DNA of 64,000 nt from Bolinopsis microptera. Taxonomy: Eukaryota > Ctenophora > Tentaculata > Lobata > Bolinopsidae. Shown here one piece after another: positions 32,201 through 44,609 of this stretch. Made by a program: the position numbers and the translations under genes. The notes under the pieces were generated by a model, which worked only from the letters and a program-made list of their open reading frames with translations, searched no databases and was not told where the DNA came from. Every line of letters starts with the position of its first letter. Position 1 is the first letter of the stretch. Location of the stretch: the NCBI RefSeq assembly GCF_026151205.1, contig NC_087078.1, positions 5,163,675 to 5,227,674 of the forward strand, read 5' to 3'.

Positions 32201-35200
32201 GATCCGACCTCTCCTGATGTTAAGGATCCGGTTTTCTCCCCTCCCTCTATCCAGCACCCACAAGAACTAGAGGACTTTAGAATTAGTGACGAAGATATCA
32301 TTTCAGCTATAAAAAGTATCTCTACAGATTCTGCTTGTGGACCGGACGGAATACCTACAACTCTCTTGAAAAACTGTGCTAAGGAGTTGTGTTCTCCTAT
32401 ACGTATTATTTGGGAGGAATCATTTGAAAACGGTACAGTGCCATCGTTCTACAAAGACACCTACATTACACCACTATTTAAAAAGGGTGACAGGGCCAGG
32501 GCAGTCAACTACAGACCAGTTGCTCTCACTTCGCACATCATCAAAGTGTATGAACGTATCCTCCGTGGTGTTATGGTTGACTTTATTGAGAAAAATCAGC
32601 TTCTCTGTAACAACCAGCACGGGTTCCGCTCAGGAAGAAGCTGCCTTACCCAGCTGTTAAGTCACGTAGACGATATAGTTCAAGGTCTTACTAGAAATGC
32701 AGACACTGACGCTATATATCTGGATTTTGCCAAAGCCTTTGATAAGGTCGATCATCGGTTACTGCTTCTGAAAATGAAGAGATTGGGGTTTCATGAGAAG
32801 GTGGTAAACTGGATCCGATCCTTCCTGACTGAAAGGAAGCAATGTGTTGTGTTAAATGGTGTATCATCGTTTGCTGCCGCAATCCTCAGTGGAGTTCCAC
32901 AAGGCACCGTTCTTGGGCCACTGTTATTCATTCTGTTCATAAATGATATGAAGCTATGTGTTAAAGGGTCTGTCATCAGATTCTTTGCTGATGACACTAG
33001 GATTCTTAAGCATATCTACAGTTTGGCCGACAAAGATGTCCTGCAGGATGATCTCAACTCTGTTGTTAATTGGGCTAAGTGCAACAACATGGCCCTTCAT
33101 GAGGATAAGTTCGAGCTTCTTGTTCACAAGCATTGTCCAAAGAATTCCTTGTTTGATCATCCATTCGCCATCCAAGCTCAAACATATGAAGTGTCTAACG
33201 GAAACATGCTGTACCCCACTCAAACGGTGAAAGATCTAGGAGTGACAGTTTCCGCTGATTTGTCCTGGACCCCACACGTCAACAGAATAGCTGAACGCGC
33301 AGGAAAAGTTGCTTCTTGGGTGCTAAGTGCGTTCAAAACGAGAGACAAAGCCACCATGATGACTCTGTACAAGTCTCTCGTTAGAAGCCATCTGGAGTAT
33401 TGCTGTCCTCTGTGGAATTGCTCTAAGAACAAGGACATCCAACAGCTGGAAGGGATTCAGCGTACGTTTACATTGAAAATAGATGGCACCCAGCACCTCA
33501 ACTACTGGCAGAGATTAAAGGCCCTAGATCTGATGTCATTGCAAAGAAGAAGAGAACGGTATTTAATCATCAACATGTGGAAAGTTCTGCATTGCAAGTG
33601 CCCTAATGATATTGGTATCCAGTTCTCGGTGACTCTCAGACATGGTCATAAAGCAGTTGTGCCCAGTATAGCTAAGTCCAGCAGTCAACGTAATCAAGCA
33701 CTACATGACAACTCATTTGCAGTCACTGGACCTCGATTATGGAATGTAATCCCAACACATATGCACACCATCGAGGATCCTATGCAATTCAAAGCGGCTT
33801 TAACGAACTTTGTGAAGTCATTTCCAGACGAGCCTCCAGCTCCAGGATACAGCCGTCGGAATGGAAACTCCTTGCTTGATTGGAGTGGTGATAAAACAGT
33901 TTCTACACTGTCCGGGGGGTCGACATTTTCGATGGCCCGATAGAGGATTCTATGAAACCCTACAAAGTAACAAAGTAAGTAAGTAATATTTACCTCGATG
34001 AAGCAAGATGAGCAAATATGGAGGTGAAGGAATGTTTGCAATAGGTTGACTTGTTTGTACTGATGTCAGAGGTCATTTTTGTCCTGTAAAAATGACCAAA
34101 TGTTAACATTAACCAGGGGAAAACCCATAATGCTGATATTTGAAGTTTGTAGTTACATTTTCGAGATGAAGTTGATAAAACATCTTGAATACACGATAAA
34201 AATAACAATGTGGTTTTTCGAACTCTAACTTTTTTAGTTCGAAGTTTTGAAAAGAAATCATGTTAACAAATATCAAAATGTAAGTAGAATGTCCTGGTCT
34301 ATGAACCTGTAGTTGTAGCTGAGGTACCGGAACCGTTTGGAAACTTTGTTAGTCACGTACTTCACGTGTACAATGTCCTTCAGGTCTGTCTTAAAGAGTG
34401 TGTCTCCTGAACGCAGAAAAAAACAACAATAAGTGGATATATAGCTGATCTCTGTAATGGGTTTATAAACTGGTAATAGGTATGAGGTTCGTCGATATGC
34501 GAACAAAACCCCTGACCCTCTTAAAAAGTGAGCAACTTCAACTTACCTTCTTCAAAGTAAACAGTACCAGCGAGCCAGCAAGGACTGTTAACAGAGTTAA
34601 TGTGGAGGATCATTTTGTCCAGGTCCGAGTAGGAAACTCTGACCTTATCCCCCACCATGTAGCTCGTGTTTTGGAATGTAAGACAGGTGATCGGGGCATG
34701 AGGGATCTGTACGGCTAGCCTGGGTCACGTGGTCAAGTATTAGTTTGATGGGGAAGAATGAGGTTAAATTGGAGTGTGTCTGGAAGGTGGGTTTAAGTTG
34801 AAGGAGTTTAAAAGAGGATTGTAAAGCTTTGGACTACTCAGATAACGGAATGATTATGAGCAATTAATTAATTAATTAAATGGGCTGCACTACCCTTCAG
34901 GGCACTATGGTCACTGGTAAGCTGAAGAGATATTAAATCATAAAGTTACGTACCTGTCTTGGAAATGTTCCAGAAATTTCTCCATGGTAAGATCAAAACA
35001 TGCTGACTTGATCGAGACGACCTTGTCCCTTATCTGCAAGTAGCGGTGTAGGATGTTCAGTAGTTTTGTTCCTGCCTCTTTGAACTGAAGTTATTGACTT
35101 TAATATGTAGTACTAGGTAAGGTGATATAAGTGAATATGGTCAGAACTACGCTAACATCTCCAGCTGGTCGTCAAAATAACATCTTTCGGTAAAATTTCT

Positions 35201-38200
35201 CAATTTAAAAAGATGATGATAATGGTTCTATTCTTCGCTAACCAGTCACGCCTGTATCAAACAACAGAAACACAGAGATAAAATACACAAAGTGATGTTA
35301 ATTTGATGATTTGCTTTTATCAAATTTCTTAACAAAACACAAAATAGAATGAAAATGGCTGAATCCTACGCTTAAATCTTTAGCTAGTCGTCAAAATGAC
35401 ACTTTTTGGTAAAATTTCTTCATTTTTAAAAAGGATGAAATAGCTGACTTTTTCGATAAACACCTGTATCAAACAATAAAAAAAACAGATGCACAGAATG
35501 ATGTTACAAGATTTGATCTGTTCTTTTGTTTTTCAGTTGAACTATATAAATTGAAACGATCAAAATTACTGATAACTGGTTTTAGCCTCGTACAATCTTA
35601 GCTTTCAAATGATTTGTTCAGTAGTCTTACCACTCCTCCTAGTAGGACTTATTCCACCAAGCCTAGCAACATGCTCCAACAGTTTTACCACTGGTTTAAA
35701 GTTCGGTGAAACAGCTAAGGATTATGTGCTCTTTGAACCCTGAGCCCCTACAGGGCAAGTTCACCATCTGTGGATGGGTTAAGAAGTTGCGTCCTTCGTC
35801 CACTTCATCCTATACAAGAAAGCAAATGGTGGGTTGCATATTATGGCTCAACCGACAGCCAGTCATATCCTCATGATGAGATAAAGATAGATGAAACAGG
35901 ATACACCCATATCTTCAACGCAAGATTTGATACGAGGAGTACAATAAACGTATTACGTACCTCTGAAAGGAGAATGGAAATATTTCTGTGCCTTTTTGTC
36001 CCTGTCCTCTAGGGCAGCCATGTTCTACTTCTAGGGTGAATTGATGGACACTACGAAAACTTCATAATATCATAAAATACTACCAATTGGTGGCTCCATG
36101 GTTCTTGGAAACGAATTTGATACTCTTGGAAGAGACATCGCTGATGCTGATCTCACTGCATTCGGCGGTGAACTAGTTAAAGTAAAGAACTGACGCAAAT
36201 AAAGGAAATGAACGATGGAGGAATTTGCTCCAAAGTTGAATAGGAATATGGCCGATACGAACAAGGTATCTGAAATGGAGTGACTTTCTTCGTAAAAAGA
36301 GATCGAGAAACGTTATGTGTCGATGATTCGAGAAGATGGGGCATCTTGGGTAAGTTTATCATTCACTTCAATCAATTACAGCAATTTTCGAGAATTTCAA
36401 ACAAACAATTCCTGGATATGTTCACTATTCATTGTTCCATGGCAGTAATCGAAAAGTGGCAGATGGCGATGGTCACCACAATTTAGTATATTTAACATTG
36501 TTTTACAATTCAGAATGCTATTCCTGGCCCTGGCCGGTGCACTATACGTAGAAGCAAATTTTAAACTTAGCTTACGTTTCAGATGACTTTATCGGAGCGA
36601 CAATTACATAGAGACTTATCAAACATCTGCAGTTTTATCACAAAGAGGATTAAATAAGTTAAAAGCGTTCGACTTTTTTTATACGAAACTGAACTCTGTG
36701 AAAATAGACGTTGTTTCTAGAATGAAATTAGTATTTAATTTTACCCTCTTAGAATTAGATAACTACACCACGACTTAATATTTACATTGTTAGCCAATAT
36801 TAAAGGTAGCTATTTAAACAAACTCGCACCCGTGGAATATTGTTTCTTTTGGGTCAGCACAGCTCAGGCACACAACTAGAACAGTACTAAAATACCACTA
36901 AAATGTATCCCGATATAGTATATAATAGAGTTACGATGATTAATTAATTAATTGATTACCTGGTTACAGTTCATGTGAGACACAATGATGTGAAGCAGCT
37001 CGTCCTGGAATCTGTCAAACCGCGTGTAGTATCCACAAAGAACATTCTCACGCAACTGACTGATATAGTTAATCAGTTAATGAGTTAATTAGTTAATTGT
37101 TTGATTATATGTAATCAGTTAATTAGAAGGTGGAGATACAATTTGTGTACGATTTCTGAAAGTTATTCAAACGCAAATTATTTTAAAATTTCTATTTGTG
37201 TAATTCAAATAAATGACCTTCACAAATAAGATAACCTTCTCATGTTTTAAACAAACTTTTAGATAAGACCTACCTAAAGGACATATTGACGAACTTTGAG
37301 TTTCCATCCGACCTTGTCAACTCCTCAATGTCAGTGTTTTTACCCAAATTATCCACAATCTGCAACATGACCCGGTTAACCAGAACTATAGTCTCGGAAG
37401 TGTCCTCAGTGGTCAGCTGGGATAGCAGCAGTTTCTGTAGCTTCAGTGCTCGCTCGTGGAGCTCCGATTTCTCTTCGTTGTAATATCTGTGTGACAGAGA
37501 GACTATATATATTAATTAGTACTATTTATTAATTATACTATTTATTAATTAGTACTATTTGTTAATTAGTAATACTTTAAATTAAAAACACAAATATCAC
37601 CAATTTCCCTAGACTATCAGTTTCAAAATACTAAGATATAAAATGAATATTTATATCAACATATTTTGACATTAAAGAAAATGGATGACACCTTACCTTG
37701 CATTTTGCACGATGAGAAGACATGAACTGACCAGAGACTCCACGCTGTTGATAGAATCAGCCTCCAAACCCTGCTCAATCACATCCAGACTCATTGGGTA
37801 CTTGATAACAGAGTGGTATGACTTACTCGACGGTATGGAGAAGAAATCATCAAACGCTATAATCCCTGACGAGTCCTTGTGATTTTTTAATATATTCAAT
37901 ATTTTTTTGGCTTTGGCTTTACCCACGATTACCTTTTTAGGCGTTGGTTTCATCTCGACGGTCCCTTCTATGACTTCTGCTTTGATCTCAGCTAATTTCT
38001 TGTGTCCTGATTTCGGTGTCTTGGACATTTGAGGCGTCCCTTTTGGAGTCTTTGACTTTGGTGTCCGTTGAGACGCTGCCTTAGGCGTTTTCATTTGTTC
38101 AGTTTCCATCTTAATCATTAATTCTGCTGCAGTGACAGCTGCAGTTCCTGCTTTCGGTGTCACCGGCTCTTGGATAATGGTGTTCGGTTTCTTAAGTCGA

Positions 38201-41200
38201 TCTAAAAGCGGGGTCTGAAGGGTTCTCCAGACGTCGTTATAATCAACCAGCACGATATCCTCGGACAACACGTCCAGACAAGGCACATTTAGTCTTAGTT
38301 CTTTCTTCTGTTTGGTAATTCTCGTGACATTGGTGTTGTGCGTCAGAATAGAACTGTAGGGAGTGTGGCGAAACAGTGTCATCAGTTCTTCTTGTATGAA
38401 GTATTTCTTTCCTTCGTAGAAATAAGTCGGCATGCATTTAAATAACTTCTTGCTATCAGCGTCTGCTTTAACTAGTCTAAGCAAAACATCCTCGATTGTT
38501 GAGTATTCCGGGCACAGCTGATCAATTCTTGACAACATGCCACAAACAACTTTTAACAAAACATTTCGGCAATCTTCAGTGGTTTCGAGGACGTCTTCGA
38601 AGTCAACGATGCTGTCAATTCTGTTGTGGAAAGAGGAGTAAATGCGGACCATTTCGTGTTGAATCTCACTGCCTTTGTCTTTAAGATCATTGAAACACGT
38701 GAAAACGAGATACTCGATACTACTACTCTCTTCGGCATGGGTGACCACAGAACTTAGAACTGAGGCCCATTTTAACGGTGACTTCTGAACAACTTTATCT
38801 GATTTCTCTTTCTTGACAGCCGGAGAAGAAGTCTCAGCGTCTTTGGAGGGGACTTTCTTTCTGGATATAACCCCCGCTTTCCTCTTTTCTCCCACCTTCG
38901 AAGTGGAAGTTGTTGGTTTGTTTTCTGGAATTGTCTCGCTTTCTTCCTTGATATATGCTTGTGCCAAAGAGTTAACAAAATCTTTCAGATTGACCGCATC
39001 TTTACTGATAACACTTGATTTAGTGTTGAAATGAATTGCGTTATCACACATGGTTGTGATGTCCTCTGTCAGATTCATGATATTTTCGTATTTACAAGCG
39101 ATTATTTTGCTTCTGATGCCAGCCAGCGAGACTGGATTCTTGATTTCTTCGTAGTACAAAGGCAGGACATCCTCGTCAATTAGTCTGAGGAATGCTGAGG
39201 TGATGGGTCGTCCACTCTTGTTACATCTCGACACTGCCTGAACAGATGTTTCCATTTTAGCGTAAATAATCAAAAATTAAAACAATTAAAAATAACGGTT
39301 TAAATTAAAAGTGTTCGACACGTGACTACGTTACTATGTAGGTAAAGATTATTAAGTTACACACTTTTACGTAATAACCTCCAAGTACACTTACTCACCT
39401 GACAAAACATGTTCCAAAAGTCCACAAACATATCCTTATTAAACTTAGTCTTCTTTCCATCTGGCCTGTAATCAATAAACTCATACTGGGGGTTAATGGC
39501 TGTTCTCAAACTCTTATCCGCCATCTTGGTGGACGTCATGTGCTTCTTGATGGAGGTCACGATCTCCAGGCTCATGTCGTGAAACTCGGTGTGGGGTTCG
39601 TTGTAGGTTTTGGCGTTTACACACATAATGAGGAGGTCTGTGTAGCAGTGGTAAAGGGACGTGTAGAGTCCTTTTGTGATGGATTCCTTTATCATTGATA
39701 GACTTATTGGGAGCTGTATTATCTGAAGAAACGATGTAAGGTGAGAGTGCAAATTATACGCGTAGGTGACGTTAAATCGACAATTATTATTAATGAAATT
39801 GTAAAATTGTTGTGGATATATGGGGTGACCGATCACAATAAACATTTTAAAACAAATAACATATTTCGAGTGAGAAGTAATGATAATCTAATTAGCATAA
39901 GTTCACTAACATCGTAGTAATCAGGAAGGATGTTTCTGTCAGGTAGATGTGTGAATGCCTTCTGAACTCCGGCTCTTACATTAGCAGCTTTTAAGAGTGC
40001 TGTACACAAGCTCTGCACTCTGAAATTAGAAAAACCAACATTAGATTTGTAGATAAATACACTCTACTCACTGTATCTAAATGCAATTAAATTTTTAAAT
40101 TTTTCCAACTGGTCAGTAGACTCAGAAATTTCCTAAAAACAAAAGCAAAGCAAGCCGAAAGGGAAAACCAAATCCACCCTGATTCAGCTACCCTAATTGG
40201 CCATTATAACTAATCATTACATCAGCAAAAAGGCATCAGACTAAAAATTGTTTCAAGAATGGAACTAGAATCTAGCTAGATTATTACCTGCTGCAATTAG
40301 CATCGAAGTCAAAGTTGGTCATACTCATAGCTTCCATTTTGTTTGGAGTTAGCTTCAACTTTATTTTTATCTTTTCAGCTTTAGCCGGTGTCTTCTCAAC
40401 GGATTTTACCGGAGTTTTGGACAATTTCTTTTTCTTGGGAGAACGATGCGATTTCTCCTGCTGGGAAGTCAGTGGTTAATTACCGTTAATGTAGTCAAGA
40501 AAATTAATTAATAAATAAAATATCGGAGCATATTTACAAAACTAAAGAACTGTTAAAACTGATCTAGCAACAATCATTATGTTGACCACACAAACCTTGA
40601 TGACTTTCTTCTTCTTTTTGAAGTGAGCAGAGTCAGAAGCTGATGTATCTGATTCATTGCCCGAGTTGTAGTAGTCCATACTGATCAAAGAGTTGAGCTC
40701 CTCAGCAAATTTCTGAGAGGTTTTAAATAAATGTAGTATCAGAATGAATTGTTAACACTTAATATAAAGATGGCAAACCTACTAACGAATGCCAACCTAA
40801 TCATATAACATTACATTGCCCTTTTACTTAAGCCTGGGTAAGCCTGGAAGTCACTTGGATACTTTTAAACTGTATCAAATGGAAAATAAGTGTTTTAATA
40901 ATAATATTCTGTACCTGTTCAACATCTTCCACACCAGCAGGTCTGTTGTCCAGCCTCTTTAGGTTTGAGAATACAATCTTAACATCTGTCAAAAAACTGT
41001 CAAAGGCAACATATCCAAGATTCTTCACTTTCTTTATTATGTGACCAAATGCCTGAAGGATTAGAATAAAAGTATGTCAGACTACTTTTAAACAACAATC
41101 CATACATATGCCCACGTTTTCTTGAAATAGAAACAGTATGGAGACAAATCTTGGATATTTTACAGAACTCAATGAAAATATATATATTAAATACCTTGTA

Positions 41201-41350
41201 AACAGACCGTGTCTTTGTTAAACACTCATGATCTGTAAGAACTTTCGTCAGTTTCTGACAAAGCGCATTCAGCTCGTATTCACAATCATCAGACATAAGT
41301 TCCTCTGAGCCCTGAGCGTAAAGATTAGAATAATTGTAAGATCTTTTCAT
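26242..41350 (-). CDS. PBRM1: Polybromo-like chromatin protein (bromodomains and BAH), 18 exons
   Basis: This is the targeting subunit type of PBAF SWI/SNF remodellers, binding acetylated histones in the nucleus. Exons in transcript order, all phase-consistent: 41350/41311-41195, 41052-40915, 40712-40596, 40457-40288, 40019-39911, 39722-39399, 39237-37697, 37486-37274, 37059-36960, 35084-34954, 34719-34547, 34406-34307, 34083-33994, 30425-30266, 30158-30025, 26766-26613, 26468-26345, 26288-26242. The product is about 1,326 residues. Domains: a degenerate bromodomain (about 20-95), bromodomains at about 195-300 ([14 protein letters not shown]), 345-440 (LPLYYEEI) and 780-885 (NARYYNEE across a splice), and a BAH domain at about 1135-1270 ([31 protein letters not shown]). 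The start is uncertain: an in-frame ATG at 41350 follows a stop, but an acceptor at 41312 could instead join an upstream exon. No HMG box is seen. The last exon is inferred from phase and a stop only. Confidence 0.75.
26871..27838. mobile_element. Non-autonomous hAT-like element with 8-bp target duplication
   Basis: The ends are inverted: CAGGAGTGTAGGAA at 26871 and TTCCTACACCCCTG ending at 27838. Both sides are flanked by the direct repeat GAGTGATC (26863-26870 and 27839-27846). An 8-bp duplication plus CAGGGGTG-type termini is the hallmark of hAT transposons. The interior lacks a transposase frame and carries a striking G-run near 26887-26912. It lies inside the 3.26-kb polybromo intron that also houses the cathepsin gene. 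Confidence 0.8.
28674..29660 (+). CDS. CTSL: Cathepsin L-like cysteine protease (328 aa, intronless, nested)
   Basis: This is a lysosomal or secreted papain-family (C1A) endopeptidase. Residues 1-15 form a signal peptide. Residues about 18-80 form the I29 propeptide inhibitor, with [11 protein letters not shown]. The mature enzyme starts near 111-114. The catalytic set is complete: oxyanion Q129, C135 in [11 protein letters not shown]274 in [11 protein letters not shown] and N295 in VKNSWG. The length is typical. The gene lies wholly inside a minus-strand intron (26767-30024) of the polybromo-like gene, in opposite orientation. Having no introns suggests origin by retroposition, but the frame is intact and looks functional. 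Confidence 0.95.
   Translation: MKLLVFLCLVGAVLGNLAFEEWAKEHSKVYSSYRERMYRQEIWESNMITILSHNVRHVKGETTYNMAMNAFGDMTFEEFRSHKTCYGGNLGKTPKIHYGGSTFMAPLNFTAPAAVDFRKLGYVNAIKDQGQCGSCWAFSTTGSLEGQLFRKNGKLVSLSEQQLVDCSGKFGNDGCDGGLMDWAFTYIMSVKGLEAEKSYAYTAEDGECQYNAANAIGGATGFIDIPEGSEDMLTMAIAANGPISVAIDASHSSFQFYNKGVYDEPNCSSTELDHGVLAVGYGTDSTGQDFYIVKNSWGTSWGLDGYIMMTRNKKNQCGIASSASFPMV
30567..30656 (-). tRNA. tRNA-Tyr (anticodon GUA) with a 17-base intron
   Basis: On the minus strand the sequence folds as a cloverleaf. The acceptor stem is CCCTTGG with TCGAGGG (two G-T wobbles), the D-arm GCTC/GAGC, the anticodon stem GAGGA/TCCTT, and the T-arm ACCAG/CTGGT with loop TTCAAAT; the discriminator base is A. The anticodon loop reads CTGTAA, then the intron directly after position 37, then A. 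Introns at this position are characteristic of eukaryotic tRNA-Tyr. The internal A and B boxes are present (TAGCTCAGTTGG, AGTTCAAATCT). It lies in the polybromo intron 30426-33993, in the same orientation as the host gene. Confidence 0.95.
30657..31249. other. Intron sequence with TTCGCGCGCGAA and repeated TGGCGCGAAT motifs
   Basis: Within the polybromo intron, CG-containing motifs cluster at about 31006-31100 (one palindromic TTCGCGCGCGAA and two copies of TGGCGCGAAT). These resemble E2F-type sites and contrast with the AT-rich intron. No gene start is assigned; they could be a remnant of a repeat. Confidence 0.3.
31250..33987 (+). mobile_element. 5'-truncated CR1-like LINE with long open frame, inside polybromo intron
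   Basis: An uninterrupted frame of 895 codons (31256-33943) starts within the endonuclease at AYRPPNAS. It continues through [19 protein letters not shown], the reverse transcriptase ([34 protein letters not shown]) and a complete C-terminal region. There is no ORF1 and no endonuclease N-terminus, so this is a dead-on-arrival copy, yet it has no internal stop and must be young. The 3' tail carries short AAGTA/TAAG repeats, ending about 7 bases from the splice donor at 33993. It is antisense to the host gene. Confidence 0.9.
35609..36270 (+). pseudogene. Broken pentraxin-like gene in a polybromo intron
   Basis: The plus strand starts with ATG and a signal peptide ([20 protein letters not shown]) and continues DYVLFEP to a stop. 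Another frame carries [11 protein letters not shown], a third carries [14 protein letters not shown], then GEWKYF, and then [16 protein letters not shown]. Further on comes [13 protein letters not shown] before a stop. This order (signal peptide, FTxCxWV, GEW, GGSxVLGxExD, C-terminal GGxC) is that of pentraxin/LamG-like proteins. At least two frame changes and several stops interrupt it, and no introns remain, so a processed pseudogene is likely. A diverged plus-strand frame to about 36480 may be further remnant. Confidence 0.65.
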
Positions 41351-43499
41351 AACTCAAAAAATAAAGAAATGGAAAGCTGCACAATGTACCCACTGATCAA
41401 AGCAATCATAACATAAACTCATTTAAAAGCAAGAAAGTAAGCTTCAGAGTAAGTTCCAAAAATTTGTCATTTTTATCAACTTTAGGCTCAGTTACACAGT
41501 GGGCCAGAATAGAGGGGCAGGCTACATTGGATATGTTAGTACCATCCAAATATGTCTCAAAGGTGTTCTTGAGAATGCTTTGGCCCAAAAAAACGATTTA
41601 TACCAATTCCTTGTAACTTGTTATCAGTTGCGTAACGTTGCCTGTTGGCGCCCCCCTCGCTGAAAAAGCCCTTTTGGCGGCCCTCACTAAAATTGAACAA
41701 ATTAGATGATTATAGACGATACGCCAGTAAAATGTCTAAAAAAGTGTGTTTCTAGAGCAAAACGCGCAATTTTGCTAGTACCGTAGTTTTACCAAATTAT
41801 CCCACATTCAAACGACAATTTGGCGCCCCCCTAAGATGGCGCCCCCCACCAATAATGCCGGTTTAAGCACGTTTTTGTCAATAACTTCTAGGAACTGAGC
41901 GCTCCTTCAGGAAATAATCATAAATTTGAAAATATATGGTCAGAGTAAAAAATATAGAACAACACAAGGATTGTGAAAAGCTGTTCAACCTATACTAGAA
42001 GAAAAATTGAGGTAAGTAGGTAGCCCTGGTTAGGTGGGTACACAATCCTTGCGGTATGCATACTTCTATCCAAGATTTGCATGCTTACTCATAGTAGCTT
42101 AATTTTTAATTTCTATAGATACAATGCCAGAACATGTCCATCATTTTTAATCCACTTAACTAGTAACTACCCAAAAGTATAATTTATAATACCTTTTGTA
42201 CAATCATACTAATAAACGAAATTGTTGCTTATAATGCTATAATAAGGAACAAGTAAAATTATTCAAACAATATACACATAATTGTCACAATGACCCTATA
42301 TAAAAACAACCCATCAAAAAATCAATGTATTCCCTATCTCAAATATTGGGAGAAACATTTGAATATTAACTTTGACTTGTGGCTCGAAATTCAAATCTAA
42401 ACTATTTATATCAACAAAGTTCTTTCTCGCACCTCTGTCCCCCCGTAGAGAAATAACTGTTGTTCTTAGGATTTCGAAACGTAGGCGCTTCCTTATGTAT
42501 CCAACAGCATCTGAATACTGTAATGCTATAATTGATAAAAATAAAATGTTGTTGTTTTCTTCAATAGAATAAAATCGGACGCTACTCAGTTCCGTGACCT
42601 GATCGTTTGCATAACTTCAATTTGCGATTTGTACCATAATAAAACTATCACTGCCATGGGGTTCAAAAAGGGTCATTGTAAGCCTCCAGCGTAATGGTCC
42701 TAAGTCTCTGCCTCATGCGGTGCCTGTCAACATCAGCTAACAGAATAGCCCTAACATAACGATCAAGCCACAAATTAGGTCCCTATAATGATTTAATATT
42801 GTTGAATAAAGAGATTTGAATATAATATTGTTTTATTCTGAATATTTGTTTTATTCTGAGTTCCAGCTGAAATTATTTTTGTAACGCAGCGCTCAATTTC
42901 AGAGTGTTTAAAGAATCCTCGTTCTCATTTCAAATGCTGCGCGGCGTATAAGTCGTATTTATTCCCAATTCATGTCATTGCGATTCAACACAACCGTCAT
43001 AATTATAATAAGGTAATATTAGTATTGCGCTTAGATTGAGAAATAAAGATAACGATACTATTTAAACTAGGAATAACTCGGAAAGTAAGTTCATTAATCC
43101 AGAATGGAAACAAATCAACGTTGAACGTGTTAATTCGGTGATGCGCGCGTATCTGTACTGCGCGTGTTTGGAATTAATAACACACACAGCGCTTACAATC
43201 CACTTTGAAAACAAACCATTTGTTTGGAAATGCGCCTTACGTAAAGTTCCTCAGTCCAACAATTCAAAATCAGCTAATGGATACTTGTAACTGAATCTCT
43301 GCACTCATAAGGATTTTTGGCGAAGGACATGAGGCATTCCTTTTGGAAATTGTCTGGGAATTTATTATTCAACACAAGTCTTTCAAGAAATAGATGGAAA
43401 TAAATTTATTTTCAGCAGAAATGCTGTTGCATGTATAGTAGGACAAGATGCTGCGGTGAAAAAGCTGCATCTGATATGAACATGTTATGCTTGTTAGCA
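41351..43499. other. Region upstream of the polybromo exons; no gene supported
   Basis: A minus-strand frame at 41406-41588 has no matching splice signals. Bases 41640-41860 contain GC-rich phrases (GGCGCCCCCC, several variants), probably a decayed repeat. Any missing 5' exons or promoter of the polybromo-like gene should be here, but I cannot place them. Confidence 0.35.
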
Positions 43500-44330
43500 A
43501 GACCTCCCGTTTGCCATCCTGACGCAAACTTATCAAGTTTCGCATGGTAACATAATGTACCCTACGGATGCAGTCAAAGACCTGGGGGTTTTGATCTCGG
43601 CGGACTTGTCTTGGAGCTCCCATGTTACTATGATAGCAGATCGTGCCCGTAAAGTTGCCTCTTGGGTTCTGAGCGCTTTTAGATCGAGAAACAAGATCAC
43701 TATGCTGACCCTCTACAAGTCATTAGTCAGAAGCCATCTCGAGTACTGTTGTCCCCTCTGGAATTCAACTAAGCAAGCTGATATCGCTGAGCTAGAGGGA
43801 GTACAACGTACATTTACGTCCAAAATACATGGTGTGCAACATCTGAACTATTGGCAGAGACTGAAGGCCTTAAAATTGATGTCACTTCAACGGAGGAGAG
43901 AACGTTACACTATCATTCATATGTGGAAGATCCTACACAAGAAGTGTCCTAATGATGTCAACGTTCAGTTTACAGATACACTCCGTTATGGCCAGAAAGC
44001 AGTAGTCCCTAGCTTGTCAACGTCCAGTAGCCAAAGGAATCAATCGATCTTTGACAGCTCATTTGTAGTGATGGGGCCTCGATTGTGGAACACCATTCCC
44101 GCAAACCTGCACCTTATCGAGGACCCCCTACGTTTCAAGTCATTGTTGACGGAGTTTGTTACATCTATTCCGGACGAACCTCCTGTTACTGGATATTGTT
44201 GCCAGAACGGGAATTCGTTATTGAACTGGAGCGCAGAAAAGACAGCAACTTCGCTGCACGGGTGGTCAGCCGTTCTGATGACCCGATAGAGGATCTATGA
44301 AGCAACCCCAAGTAACCCAAGTAGTAAGTT
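43500..44330 (+). mobile_element. Strongly 5'-truncated CR1-like LINE fragment
   Basis: The 244-codon frame (43555-44289), preceded by about 20 matching in-frame residues (LPFAILTQTYQVSHGNI), corresponds to the C-terminal third of the 31-kb copy: [57 protein letters not shown] stop (TAG) marks the left limit of homology near 43500. The tail after the stop has the same GATAGAGGATCTATGAA and AAGTA repeats as the 31-kb copy, so the two belong to one subfamily. Confidence 0.9.
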
Positions 44331-44609
44331 TGATCTCATGAAAACTGTAGTGGACACCTAATTATAGAGTAAATTAACACGTGGCTACAAGACATCACTT
44401 ATCACAGTTCAACGACATTTTAATTCAAATACAAGTCGATGAATAGTATAAAAGAAATATTAGATTATATATACTAGGCCTATCCACATATTAATCAGTC
44501 CATGATCATGACACCAAGAAACGAACCAATAACGTCTTTTCTCCACTCAAATATAGGTATTTCCTGTCTGTCCATCTTATCACAACAGTAAGAAATGAGA
44601 AGAGTAAAT

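Noticed and set aside
41406-41588. Additional 5' exon of the polybromo-like gene
   Set aside because: The minus-strand frame has neither a fitting acceptor nor a donor in phase with exon 41311-41195.
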